Positions 9,091 through 19,053 of a DNA stretch of 19,633 bases are shown in pieces; positions within the stretch are counted from its first letter, which is position 1, and the number at the start of each line of letters is the position of its first letter. The stretch comes from Dichomitus squalens LYAD-421 SS1 (Eukaryota; Basidiomycota; Agaricomycetes; Polyporales; Polyporaceae), in the NCBI RefSeq assembly GCF_000275845.1, contig NW_006766896.1:491143-510775 (forward strand), in the 5' to 3' direction. The translations under genes were made by a program, and so were the position numbers. A model generated the notes under the pieces. It had not been told where the DNA came from. It ran no database searches and saw nothing but the letters and a program-made list of their open reading frames with translations.

Positions 9091-10996
9091 ATGCCCCCCC
9101 CAGGTGAGAGGCCCTTTTGGCGTTGTGGCGGGGAGAGCGCGCGCAAACCCCTTGTTTCCCGTCTCCCCGTCGCGGCGCGTATGGTGTTGCATTAGCAGGG
9201 TCCCTCACCCCATCTTGCCCACCAGGTGTCATCGTCCCGAGCCTCTCCGGGTTCCGCAAGGTAAGCCTTCTCCCCAGATCTGCCGCCATTGTCTTGCACT
9301 GTACATCCCGAACAGACGCGGAGCGGCACTTCTTTCTCCCCTTGGGCTACCGTCGCCCCCTTCGGTGTACCCATTGAGGCGCCTGCCTTTTTCGACCTTC
9401 GCGCGCGCATAGAAGCCGCACTGGCAGATCAAGCGCGAGAGCCCGTCTGCGCGGAAGAGGACGACCTCCCGGTGACCCAGCTGTTCGACAAGGACTCAGC
9501 GTCGCCCGCGAGTGTCCCTCCCATCGTTATCCCCCCTGTGCCGGAGTTCGCAGATCCCGCCGCGGGCGATCCGCTTGACATCAGCAAAGCGCGCCACCAT
9601 GCGCGCGCGCACAACCTGCGCCGCCGTCAACGTAACGCTGACCGATTGCGCGATGCGAACGGCGGCAAAAGGCCCGTCAGAGACTCTGCCATCAGGCATC
9701 GCGATGCTGCCGTCGCGCTGGAGGTAGCTATAGACGCCGACGTCCTGCTTTCCCAAGATGCCGGCCTCGCCATGCCCTCCGTCGCCGAAGCCCACGATCC
9801 CATCGCCACTGACCTCTCATTGGTCATGGAGGACGTTCCCGTGACGAAGAACGCGTTTACCGCGCGACGATACCCTCAAAGCCCCGAGGATGTCCAGCCT
9901 GCCGATGTAGACGACCTCGTCAGCTGTCAGGGCTTCCGCCTTGTCGAAGCGCGGCCGGAGTGCGTCTCTTGCCGTCCTCTCAGCGTTCCTCGTCAACTTA
10001 CCCTTGTCTTATGCAGCCAATGCCGCCCCATCATCGACAGGGATCGCACCCTCATCGGTGTGGTCTGTGGGGCGCCGCGCGAGGTTACCCCACCCCCTGG
10101 CCAGGCCGCCCAAGTGCCGTGGTCGGAAGTCCACCGTCGCGGCGCTGTGCTCGCGGAATATTTGCGCGACAACCTACGGATGTCCAAATCACACGTGCAG
10201 CACCGACGCGGCAACTTTGCCGCGGTGGCGAGCGGCATCTCGTTTGGTGGTGGGCAGCAGGCGAGCGTCCGTGTCCTGGCGCGTCGTGATTGGCCGCTGA
10301 CATTCATTTCCAGCGCGTCGGCAATCTGGCACACTCTCCTTACAACGCCGCCATCCTGGACGCAGTCAAGCAGTCTACGGCCATGCGGCGGATTGCCAAC
10401 TTCGCGAACAGTACGACCCCCTCCGACCTCTCCCATTGCTCGTCGCGCACTTACGGGTTTGTATAGATTCATTCCGCCTATTCTTCCCCAAGCTCCACCA
10501 CTTCTACGATGCTACGCTGGATGCGCTGTGCTCGCGGGATCCGTCCCTCCAGCACAACTTCACAGGCAATGCTTTCGCATGCGCGACCTGGAACCTTGGT
10601 CCGCAGGCCATCTCTTACGTACATACCGATCATCTCAACTTGCCCTGGGGCATGTGCGCCATCACCGCTCTTGGCGACTTCGACCCGACGCGCGGCGGGC
10701 ATCTCATCCTTTGGGACCTCCATCTCATCATCGAGTTCCCGCCCGGAACGACAATACTCATCCCCTCGGCAATCCTCCGCCATTCCAACGCCCCCCTTGC
10801 GAGCCCTAACGAACATCGCTACGCCCTTATTCAATACTCTGCAGGGGGCCTCTTTCGCTGGGCGGAGTGTGGTCATCAGACCCAGAAACAATTCCGCAGC
10901 GCTGGCGGTGTGTACGCGCAGACGGGCCGCCAGCGATGGAGGCGCGGCGTGGGTATGCTGGGCATTTGGGATGAGTTGAAGGCTTCTAGACCGTAG
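9091..10996 (+). CDS. Fungal TET/JBP-type 2-oxoglutarate/Fe(II) DNA dioxygenase
   Basis: Six exons (9091-9103, 9199-9260, 9316-9959, 10017-10260, 10314-10410 and 10467-10996) give 529 residues in frame. The N-terminal half is disordered with a basic patch (HHARAHNLRRRQRNADRLR). The C-terminal half follows the fungal TET/JBP pattern: HRRGNFAAVASGISFGGG, then GNLAHSPYN, then the double-stranded beta-helix core. Iron ligands are His406 and Asp408 (HTD) and His459 (RHSN). Arg471 in RYALIQYSAGGLFRW would bind 2-oxoglutarate. LPWGMCAITALGDFDP and FPPGTTILIPSA are family hallmarks. Known members oxidise 5-methylcytosine in DNA, so a nuclear role in demethylation or epigenetic control is expected. 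All ligands are present, so activity is plausible. The fourth intron (10261-10313) has a GC donor. The stop is 26 bp from that of convergent gene A. Fungal copies are often linked to KDZ transposons; none is visible here. Confidence 0.93.
10261..10313 (+). other. GC-AG intron in the TET/JBP gene
   Basis: The intron begins GCGAGC, has a CTGAC branch motif, and ends TTTCCAG. Removing it joins GGGQQ to RVGNLAHSPYN, which is the conserved order in this family, with phase 0 on both sides. No GT donor nearby keeps the GGG motif. Confidence 0.75.
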
Positions 10997-11022
10997 CTAG
11001 TTAGCAACACCGCATGTTACGG

Positions 11023-12981
11023 CTAGTCGTACAGCAGGTCTAGGTCAATCGTTGTCACCCCCCCAACCGTAGTCTCTGCCGCCACCCAATTCAAGGGCGC
11101 TTTGGGCTTCGCGTCCACCTCTGCCTCCTCGACCTTCACGCGCTTAGGGGCCGACTGACCGAACACGGCGTGCGCTCCCCCTGCTAGGCGTGGCGCCCTC
11201 CCTCTCGCACCGTCGCCGGCGTCGCCCTTCTCGGTGGTCGCCTCCCCCATCTTGACGCCCGGCCCGACCTGCAGCGGCTCCAGCGATGACGAGCGCGAGC
11301 GGTTGCACTCCGCTACTACGTCGTCCCAATCCCTTTTACGACCGCGTTCGGGGGTCTTTTGCGCTATGGGCGAAATGCTCTGGCGCGGGATGCTTAGGGC
11401 CTCGATCTCCAGACCTAACGACGGCATGCCCTCTACGCCTGGCACGCGCAGTAGCAGCGTGTGCGTAGCCGCGCTGATCGGGATCTGCTCGCGGACGCGA
11501 ATGCGCTCCCAGTCGGAGACGTCGTCATGCCAAAGGTCGACGCTGCCTCCCTTGCGTATTAATTCGAAGATCGTAGGGCTGTAGCGCAGTAGGAATTGGT
11601 CGCTTAGTTTGTGGGCGTGTTCCTTCACCGGCTCTTCGTGGTCCTGGTGTGCTGTCGCTGTAAGATGGAGAACCGCTGTGCCGGTGGACGCCACGCACCT
11701 TGTACCATAGAACCACCCAGACCTGGTCCGCTTTAATCTTTCGCCCCAAGATACTTTTCCTCTCGGCCCTCATTGCCGTCAGCGACCCACGGCCAGGGCT
11801 CCCGCTCCAACAGGTCTGGGCGACGTGAAGTTCGGTCCCAAGGTTAAGACAGCGGCCGATGAAGTCGTGGCGCACGAGGATGATGCGCGTGTGGGAGCTT
11901 ACTGCCATCGCCTCCATGCCGGGACACCAAGCGTTCGTTTCGGGGCACCAGAATTTCGCCTGTATCTCGATGCCGTCCCACATACTACCCAACAGGTCGA
12001 TCTCCAATAGATACAGGTGGTCAATCGCGTCGATCTCGACATCGTGTGCCACGGGAGCGTCGTCTGGCTGCAGGGCAGCTTCAGCCACCGTTGATTCTGG
12101 CGCGCAGGTGCCGCCGGTACTCACCTTTAGCCACAGTATGAGCTTCACCAACTGCTTGAGTCTCACAGGCGCTAGCTCTATAGCGGCCGCAGCAACAGGC
12201 CTCTGAGGTGCATGCCGCGCGAGTTAGCCCCACACTCGGACATGACAACAGCAGGCGAGCGCACCTTGCCCTTCTTGGGCTGGCTGCCAGTGCGCCTCGC
12301 GACGACATCTTGCTCGTGCGCTTTGCGCGCATCTTGCCGTAGGCGATCTACGCTCGCGAGAACCTTTGCATCCGCTTGGCGAAGCCTCTGCGCGACTTTA
12401 GCCTGCGCGCGCGCCTCCTTTTGCTGCTGCTCCGCCTCGCGCTTGGAGATGAGGATGGCCTGACGGAGCTCGTCTTGTTCTCGGGCCACGAGCGTGTCTT
12501 CCGCCGCCGCCATCGCATTGGCCTCAAGCTGCGCCTCGATGGCCTTAGCGATCCACGGCGAAGGGCCCGACTGGCTCGGCATGTGCATCCGCTTGCATTT
12601 GACGCACTGCCAGTGGGTAATCACAGTAAGCATGGCCTCCTAGTCTACGCGGGAGCTCGCACTTACTCTCAAGAACCACTTTCCTGGGTGCTCGTCCTTG
12701 TAGGTAAGACAGGCCTCGAAGTTCCCGTAGGTAAAGCTGCATCTCGGGCACTTGGTGGGAGCAGGAGGAAGACGATTAGACGCGTCGATCTGACAAAGCT
12801 GCCGCACAGTGGGGCAGTACCGGCTCGTCTGCGTATCTTTGTAGAAGGCGGTCACGACTTTGAGGCGGTCGACGAAGCCGTCGTCGGCCATGTTGGGGGC
12901 AGGGGGGATGAGGGGCTGCTGGGACGGCCGTCCTCCCGGCTTTTCATCACTCTGGCGTCTTGGGCGCGTCCCTGTTACCAT
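11023..12981 (-). CDS. Gene A: zinc-finger-like, coiled coil and two copies of an unnamed module
   Basis: Five exons (12981-12667, 12606-12265, 12202-12125, 12067-11699 and 11643-11023) give 574 residues. Cysteines 78, 81, 91, 106 and 109 in KCPRC...FEAC...GKWFLRCVKCKRMH resemble a GRF-type or related treble-clef zinc finger; one intron splits it. A Glu/Gln/Lys/Arg-rich coiled coil covers about 120-205. Two copies of a module of about 90 residues follow. One starts LVKLILWLK (237-245), the other VWVVLWYK (361-368); each is followed directly by a phase-0 intron. The tail has nuclear-localisation-like KTPERGRKRD and APKRVKVEE and ends TTIDLDLLYD. The join of zinc-finger and module parts rests on intron 12203-12264 (GTGCGC, CTAAC, CTCAG); otherwise the module part has no ATG. 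An ATG at 12891 is an alternative start. I recognise no whole-protein family; nucleic-acid or chromatin binding is inference. Confidence 0.72.
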
Positions 12982-13038
12982 CTCGTTGGCACGCCCGGTT
13001 CGATTCGAGGCTGTTCATCTCATACCCTCGCTAATGAT

Positions 13039-14549
13039 TCAGATCGCGTCTACATCTATGGGCTGGTCCGCGCTGCCACCGAGGATCTTATCCGTCGAGA
13101 ATAGGTCGCTCGGGAGCACGTCGCCCCGCTCGTGGACGACATCCCCCAGCGGCATTCCGCATCGCTTCTTCCAACGCTGGGCCTGTTCTACCCCCTCCGG
13201 AATGCCGGCGTATGTCACCCTTCGCCTCTTAGTCCCGACGATATCCCCCCCGCGGCTTCCGTCGCCTGCACCCTTTGTTTGGTCTGCGGCATTGCTGCCG
13301 CTACCCAGCTCATTCCCCTCTAAAGCCTCCTTGCGAGAGTCCTTTACACTCCCATCGCGCTTCAGCCTTGATGGAGCGTCCTCATTCGCTACGTGTTTCG
13401 CAGGATCCCCCTGTAGCCTCGCATGTCAAAACGGCGTACACGAGCCGCCTATATTAAGCTTTGCCTTACGTCGGAGAGCCCCACGGCAGCGTTCCCCCGC
13501 TCGCCGCCGCCTGGCGCGGGGACGGTGTGGGTGATGGCCGGCTGAAGTGCGTGCGGATGAGTCTGTGCGAGATGTAGCACGGGCCAAATCGACGACGCAC
13601 CGCGCTCTGTGTTGCGGCCCTCTTCTGCCGGAGGCGTCTGGGTGGCGAGTATTCGTACAACCCCTGATGATGGCGTCGGTAGCGCGACGGGAGTGGCAAT
13701 GGAGACCGGTTGTTTCTTACTCACCTCATCGAGCAATGGCTCCTCGTCCTGTGCCCTGAATCGTTCGACCTGGGCTTCCAACGCGACAATCTCACGCCCA
13801 AGCCCTACAGTGAACTGCACGCCGATTCCCCTGAGGAGCACGCTCTTCTGCTCCTGTGGAAGGAGGCTTTCCGCGTACATGTCTATGGTCTCCCATCGAA
13901 TGTCCTCCAGGGACCACATCTGGGCAGCCATCCGTCCGCCCAGATACTGCTCGATCGTGGTGTCAACGGACCAATTAATCTTGAATCTACGCGTTGTGCT
14001 GATGTTGAAGACCTTCGGAAGGCTTCCATCCTGGGCGAAGCTCGTTGCTCCAGGAATAGTACGAATGACGACGTGTCGCGATGAACCACACACCTTGTCC
14101 CAGAAGACCACGCGTATCTCAACCAGCCACTGTTTGGTTATCGGAGTGATCAGCGTCGTCGGCGGTGTGGTTGGCGTGTAGCGAGGAAATTCGAGTGATC
14201 GGTATATTTCCTCCAGCTCGGCGCCGAATTCGGGACACGACGTGACGCCGCCGACGCGTACTAACAGCGTTGACATTGCCCCCGGCAGCTTTATGCCGTC
14301 TTCTACGATGCGGATGGCCTTCCATGTGCCATTTTCCACATCGAACATCTTCACAAAAGCGACGTCGTCGTCCACCGCCCGGATGATTCGCAGATCTGTG
14401 AGCCTGATCGTAGGGGTCTTTGTTGACACCTCGACGACTTCGCTCCGGGCGAGCTGGTCGTTCTATCCGTACTCATTCTGATATGTACGCCTATGCAGAC
14501 CAATGACAACAGTTCTCACCTTAGACCACAGCAGTACCGTTACGTGCAT
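13039..14549 (-). CDS. Gene B: paralogous two-module protein
   Basis: Four exons (14549-14520, 14453-14094, 14030-13470 and 13410-13039) give 440 residues. The ten-residue first exon, MHVTVLLWSK, is the start of module copy 1. Copy 2 starts IRVVFWDK (about 123-130). In both, a phase-0 intron follows the lysine, exactly as in gene A. Both copies keep the W-x-x-I/L...TLLVRV-GV...G-E-L/I-E pattern; copy 1 reads TLLVRVGGVTSCPEFGAELE. The last exon has no upstream ATG, so it is easily missed. It is basic (GTKRRRVTY) and ends QPIDVDAI, similar in style to the end of gene A. There is no zinc-finger part. Function is unknown. The stop lies 57 bp before the ATG of gene A on the same strand. Gene duplication of A and B, or of their modules, is the simplest explanation. 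Confidence 0.75.
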
Positions 14550-14767
14550 GGCGTCAGCTGGCACAGGCAGGCAGAAAAGGGGGTTTGGAGTTGGCGGTCA
14601 CGGTCGGCCGCAGCTTGCTCTCCGTTTAAACTTATCGCCATTTGTCACTTTAGCGCCGGTATCGTTCAGCAACTGAAGCACGCATGAACCGACTCGGGCG
14701 TGATTCAATTGGCCCGGTTTTCATAATGCTTATTGTGGCCCGCAACATCACCGATATAGCATCGATT

Positions 14768-17220
14768 TTAGACTAATAAGCTATCTCCGCCGCCGCGGCC
14801 TCTGCCTACATATTTTTCGCCCTCTTCGTGATGAGTGGAGCAGTCCTGCGGCTGTATGTTAGAGCGGATGAAATCGTACACGTTCAAGGCATTATGCGCG
14901 CACCCATCCATGCCATCCCCGCGAGCTCTTGCCGTCTTCTTGACCGAACGAGTTGGGCGGGCAATCTCCTGCAAACCTGTCGCCTCGGGCATTGGCACTC
15001 CAGACGCCTGCGCCTTCTTGCGGCCCCCCCGAGGCCGGGTAATAGCCTCTTCGAGTCGAACGGGCGCGGCCCCCACATCGACCGCCTCCTCCGTTCGCTC
15101 ACTCGCAATGCCTGGATGCGAGGTTCATTATGGAAGCGACGCAGTAATTAGTGAAATAGGGCCCTTACGTGGTGTCAAGGCCTCGGGGGTTGCGTCTGGC
15201 ATCGGGAGATCGTCAGTGTCGAAGTAGCTTTCGGCGTCGTTGGGCAACGACAGCGCCTCGTCGGGGACGTTGTTGACCTTGCCGGAGCCTGGAATATGTT
15301 CGCCGAATGGGCTGGGTGGAACGTCCTCGCCTCGAGTCGTTGAAGCTTGTTGGGTCACGTCCTGCATTGGAAGATCGTCATGAAGGAAGTAATGTTCGTC
15401 GACGCTGGTCAAAGACACCGCCTCGTCGTGCACGCTGTTGACGTCTCCAGTGGCTGGAATGGGGCCGCGGGACGAGCTGGTCGCACTGGCATCGCCGCTG
15501 ACGAGCGGTGAAATCGGGACCTGTTCGACAGCAGGTGCGTCCGTCGCAATGACAGGCCTCGCTACGACTGTGGTCGAGGTACCCGCCCCCAGCGTTGTGG
15601 TCGAGGACTGCTGCGCCTTCATGATCTCACGGTATCCTGGTTGACCTCCCTCAGCGTGTGAGCGAATGTCGAATACGATACACGTACTTAGCAGGGCTCT
15701 GGTTGCCAAAACAGCAAATGTGCGCTCTTCTTCCGTCTGTGGGCCTGCTAGCGTGTCAGCTGGCGATTGTAGCGTCGAAGCACAAATATGCACACCAGCG
15801 ACGGATTGTTGCACCCACAGGTCGAACACCATCTCAAACTCCTGCGGGGTCCACCCGATGGCTTGCAATAGGGCCTGGTGGAAGGATAGGCCGTAGCGAT
15901 TCACACCCTTCCCTTTGCTGTCTGTACGTTATCCGCCAATGCTCGTCGATGGCGGTGAATGATGACTTGCCGGTATGTTCGCACTTCACCCGTGTCATCT
16001 GGCCCGCCCACGTAAACAAAACCACCCCATCCGGCATTCTTGTACAACGCTTCCATTAGGATGTCGATCCATGCGGCGACATCCTCGGCTTTGCTACACT
16101 CATGGTTGAGAAAATTCACAATGAATTGAAACCCCACTCACGGTGCGACCCCGGTTCCGCCTCCTTGCGACTCGTCATCACTCTCCTGATCGAGGTCGTC
16201 TATGTCGTGGTCTCCATCTGCTTCCGCCGCACGCTTGCGATTCCTGTCGTCTGCAACGGCTGTGTAGATGGCCTGCTCTTGGTCGCTGAGCGCAGGCCAC
16301 GCCTCAGCGCAAATTTTACGCCAACCCGCTACGTCAGCTCGCGATTTGCCATCGGCCGTCTCAATCACAGGCCACGGAGGAGCTTCTGCGCTGGTTTGAA
16401 AAACATCCAGCCCCGTTAGTGCGCGGGGCTTTCGGGGTTTGGTGATGGGCGGGATGGGGGGCCCTTGCCAAGCCACCACTCCCGCTCCCTTGACGCGCTT
16501 TAACGTCCCCCTCCAGTCGGATACCCACTTATAGATATGCTGTGCTCCATGTCGGCCTCATGCTCATCCCCGTTCACGAAGGACTCACCTCCGGAAGGGT
16601 CTTCATCCGCTCGTCGAACTCTGCCTGAGTTTCAACCTTGCGCGAGAGCCGCGGCCTATCCTCCTTGCGAGCGCGCCGCACACGCGCCTTGAAATCCTCT
16701 TCGGATTCCCCCGGACCAGGCTTCGTCATCTCTTGCCTGAATAACCATTGGAGCACTCCAGCAGCGTCCTTGACGGGGGCTTTGTCGTGGGAGAGTGCGT
16801 CTTGAACTTCGTCCCTCTGGTACGCCTGGCGGAGCCATAGCTGTTCGGCGATGGAGAAATAGCTGTCCTGGTGAAGGAAGGGGGGGCGGATGTTCTCCAT
16901 CCAAGCACAGGCGAGGTCAGAGAAGCAGAACAAACATGCAAGTTTTCACCACTTCATGTTCGCGTAGTTTATCGGGCAAATATGAATATATGACAATTGG
17001 CTATTGTCGCTGATGTTACACGCAGGCCACCAACCTCGTCGTGAAGGAACTATGCGGAGCACGACGAGATGAACTGAGGTAGCGACGTACTTCGTACGAC
17101 GTGCGTCGGCAGGTCGAACTCCTCATACGCGTGGACAGGCACAACTGCAGATACCGGATGCGGCCGTTAGTGAGCACCGAAGGCGATGATCAACGGGTAA
17201 TACATACGAAGAGGATGCAT
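14768..17220 (-). CDS. Gene C: multi-exon Agaricomycete protein with HMG-like helical region
   Basis: Ten exons (17220-17208, 17144-17098, 17000-16950, 16894-16589, 16539-16142, 16093-15971, 15917-15796, 15744-15688, 15636-15169 and 15111-14768) give 642 residues without a phase conflict. From the N-terminus there is a helical region with SIAEQLWLRQAYQRDEVQDA and LQWLFRQEMTKPG. Next comes a region like an HMG box in spacing (VAGWRKICAEAWPALSDQEQ, then IYTAVADDRNRKR), and an acidic linker. A conserved-looking block follows (AWIDILMEALYKNAGWGGFV, YVGGPDDTGEVRTYR). Then come GLSFHQALLQAIGW, a low-complexity tail with a 55-residue internal repeat, and a basic end. From memory the layout resembles uncharacterised, repeat-associated proteins of mushroom genomes; function is unknown. 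One intron (15918-15970) has the GC donor GCAAGT. The two small 5' exons are the least certain part. Confidence 0.68.
15169..15448 (-). repeat. Diverged in-frame tandem repeat, period 165 bp, in gene C
   Basis: The protein motif G-x-VN-x-V-x-DEA-x-SL, then YF...DDLPM-x-D-x-T, occurs twice, 55 residues apart (starting at 15448 and at 15283). The second copy continues into the last exon. The DNA copies differ at many sites, so the duplication is old, but DDLPM is kept. Confidence 0.75.
15918..15970 (-). other. GC-AG intron in gene C
   Basis: Its donor is GCAAGT, the best consensus for U2-type GC-AG introns, and its acceptor is ACAGACAG. Splicing joins TYR to KGKGVNRYGLSF in phase 2. The unspliced frame hits a stop just after. 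Confidence 0.65.
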
Positions 17221-17229
17221 CAAATGTAG

Positions 17230-19053
17230 CTACAACGGGTAAGGGATGGGCGGGACAGGCAACCGGGCAAAGTCACGAATGAAAGAGCGCACGTAGAAGT
17301 CCGCCGCACATTGTTGGAGCTGGACATATTGTGCTGCTAGCATCTCCCCCGAAGACCTCCGTGCTTCTAGCAGCACTTCAGGACAGCCACGCCAACGACA
17401 GAGGACTTGGATGAAGGCGAGCAGATAACGGCGGCAGCTGCGCCAACGCTCGTCCGGTGGCGCATACCAGCAGAATTCCCTAACAGAATCTAAAGATGGC
17501 AAAACCGAGACCCCTGACGATGGCTCGCCCCAGATTCCAGAAAGGAGCATCTCGCGCTCCCATTGGAAACGATCGGACCAGTTCGAGGTGTCCACTTGGA
17601 GACGATCGAGGGCGCAGATGTCCGCACGGAAGTTGAGCTCGTGAGCCTCCCAAAGTAGGGTGGCTCTGATCTCCGGGTTCACGGCAATAGATTCGACGTC
17701 GACTGTCATGCCCCTGAGGGCAACGCATATGTCGGGGGTATACGACTCTATGTGGCCCACTTGGTGGAAGAGGGCGCTGATCTCGTTGCGTTCGTTTTGA
17801 CGACGGATCTCCCGGCGCACCTCACTCGTTTCTGGGCCTTTCGGGCGGTGCGTCCTCGGTGCATAGTCTCCAAACAGGGCTGAACGCCACTCGCCGATCG
17901 ATAGCGGTCGGTTGCCCATGGATTCGTCAAAGAGGCGTGTGCGGCAAAACTCCCGGATCCGGGCCAGGTTGTGAAGGTAGCGGTGGGCTTTTTCGTCAAT
18001 GCGTGCGCGATCAGGGTGTGGGCAGTTTGGAAACAGGCCGGCCACTGACGAAATCGTATCGAGTAGGAAGGGAGGCGGGTAGAAGTACAACGCCGAGTTC
18101 GGCATCTCCTTCAGCGGGGAGGTCGCGCTCAAGGCAAGGACCCAGGGCTTCGGGACCTCTGAAAAGGGGGACGGGACATAGTGGCGCAACGGATGCAACG
18201 GCCCTGATTGCAGAGCAACGGCAGATGATGGATAGGAGGCGCCACTCGACTCCGCAGAGGCCTCCTTCGCGTTCGGCGCCTCCTCTTTCATGCCCTTGGA
18301 TATCTTGCGCCCTCTGCGAGTCTTCTTCTTCTTGGACGTCGACCCATCGTCCGCGCTGATAGCCGGCCGCATGGTCAAAGGCTTGTCGTTCTTGCTCTCC
18401 ACGCGAGCTCGTTTGTTGTCAGGAGGCCCATCAGGGAGGTGTGGTACGGCGGCGAGGTGCAGCCCATCCAGATGACACCCACCAACGTGTTTGGACACCG
18501 ACATCAACATCCCCGTGAGCCAATTCCCCGTAACGTTGGGGGCCCCAACGAAAGTGCCCGCCTTGTGCAAGATTGGAGGGCTGCATGGAGACTTCGACAT
18601 GTCGCCGGGTAAGCCTTCCGTATCCACAGCCTGCCATACCACGAGGTCCGGGCTGATAGGTTGAATAAGCCACACGGGTAGCCCGACACGGCACCAAGTT
18701 TGGGCATCAGGTAGGTCGCGCACAAAGCCGCCTAGGACTGGCAACCGAGAGGTGCTCCAATCCTTCGTGTCCTCCAGGCGAGGTGCCACCTCCTCCGCGT
18801 AAGTCTTCAGGCCTGCTAACTCCAGACATATGCGCTGCACGTGTGCGGCGACAGCAATCGCCGTCCGAGGGTGTGAGGCCACGTAGTTCATCCTGTCTAC
18901 CACCTGGCGGAGCATCATTACTAGGAAATTTCCGTAGCGACGTATGTCGCTACGGACCGCTGCCATGGACTGGAATCGTTCGATGGCGACACGCGCACAT
19001 TCAGACAACGCAGCGCGGGTGGCCTTGCTGATGAAGCCTAGACCTCTGACCAT
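17230..19053 (-). CDS. Gene D: uncharacterised 607-aa mushroom protein
   Basis: One exon codes from ATG 19053, the first ATG downstream of the TATA box at 19371-19380; the frame is open further upstream but has no ATG there. Motifs include GGFVRDLPDAQTWCRVGLPV then WLIQP (about 109-132). A lysine/arginine patch KKKKTRRGRK (241-250) could be a nuclear-localisation signal. A Trp/Arg-rich C-terminal half ends FYVRSFIRDFARLPVPPIP. From memory the middle and end resemble a large family of unnamed Agaricomycete proteins that occur in many copies and near transposons; I give no function. Leader intron 19253-19316 is described separately. The stop is only 9 bp from the proposed ATG of gene C, so the two may share a transcript. 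Confidence 0.75.
   Translation of the reverse strand: MVRGLGFISKATRAALSECARVAIERFQSMAAVRSDIRRYGNFLVMMLRQVVDRMNYVASHPRTAIAVAAHVQRICLELAGLKTYAEEVAPRLEDTKDWSTSRLPVLGGFVRDLPDAQTWCRVGLPVWLIQPISPDLVVWQAVDTEGLPGDMSKSPCSPPILHKAGTFVGAPNVTGNWLTGMLMSVSKHVGGCHLDGLHLAAVPHLPDGPPDNKRARVESKNDKPLTMRPAISADDGSTSKKKKTRRGRKISKGMKEEAPNAKEASAESSGASYPSSAVALQSGPLHPLRHYVPSPFSEVPKPWVLALSATSPLKEMPNSALYFYPPPFLLDTISSVAGLFPNCPHPDRARIDEKAHRYLHNLARIREFCRTRLFDESMGNRPLSIGEWRSALFGDYAPRTHRPKGPETSEVRREIRRQNERNEISALFHQVGHIESYTPDICVALRGMTVDVESIAVNPEIRATLLWEAHELNFRADICALDRLQVDTSNWSDRFQWEREMLLSGIWGEPSSGVSVLPSLDSVREFCWYAPPDERWRSCRRYLLAFIQVLCRWRGCPEVLLEARRSSGEMLAAQYVQLQQCAADFYVRSFIRDFARLPVPPIPYPL

Noticed and set aside
12979..13039. 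Fusion of gene B into gene A as one gene
   Set aside because: The only donor near the gene B stop gives the wrong phase and runs into a stop in gene A, so they are kept separate.
12860..13534. Plus-strand ORF of 224 codons
   Set aside because: It overlaps, antisense, the spliced 3' exons of gene B and the start of gene A, which have consistent splice signals and paralogy. Its own product is Ser/Pro/Arg low complexity typical of a GC-rich shadow frame.
16138..16479. Minus-strand segments around 15.1-16.9 kb as separate small genes
   Set aside because: They join by legal introns into one 642-residue frame (gene C) with matching phases at all nine junctions.
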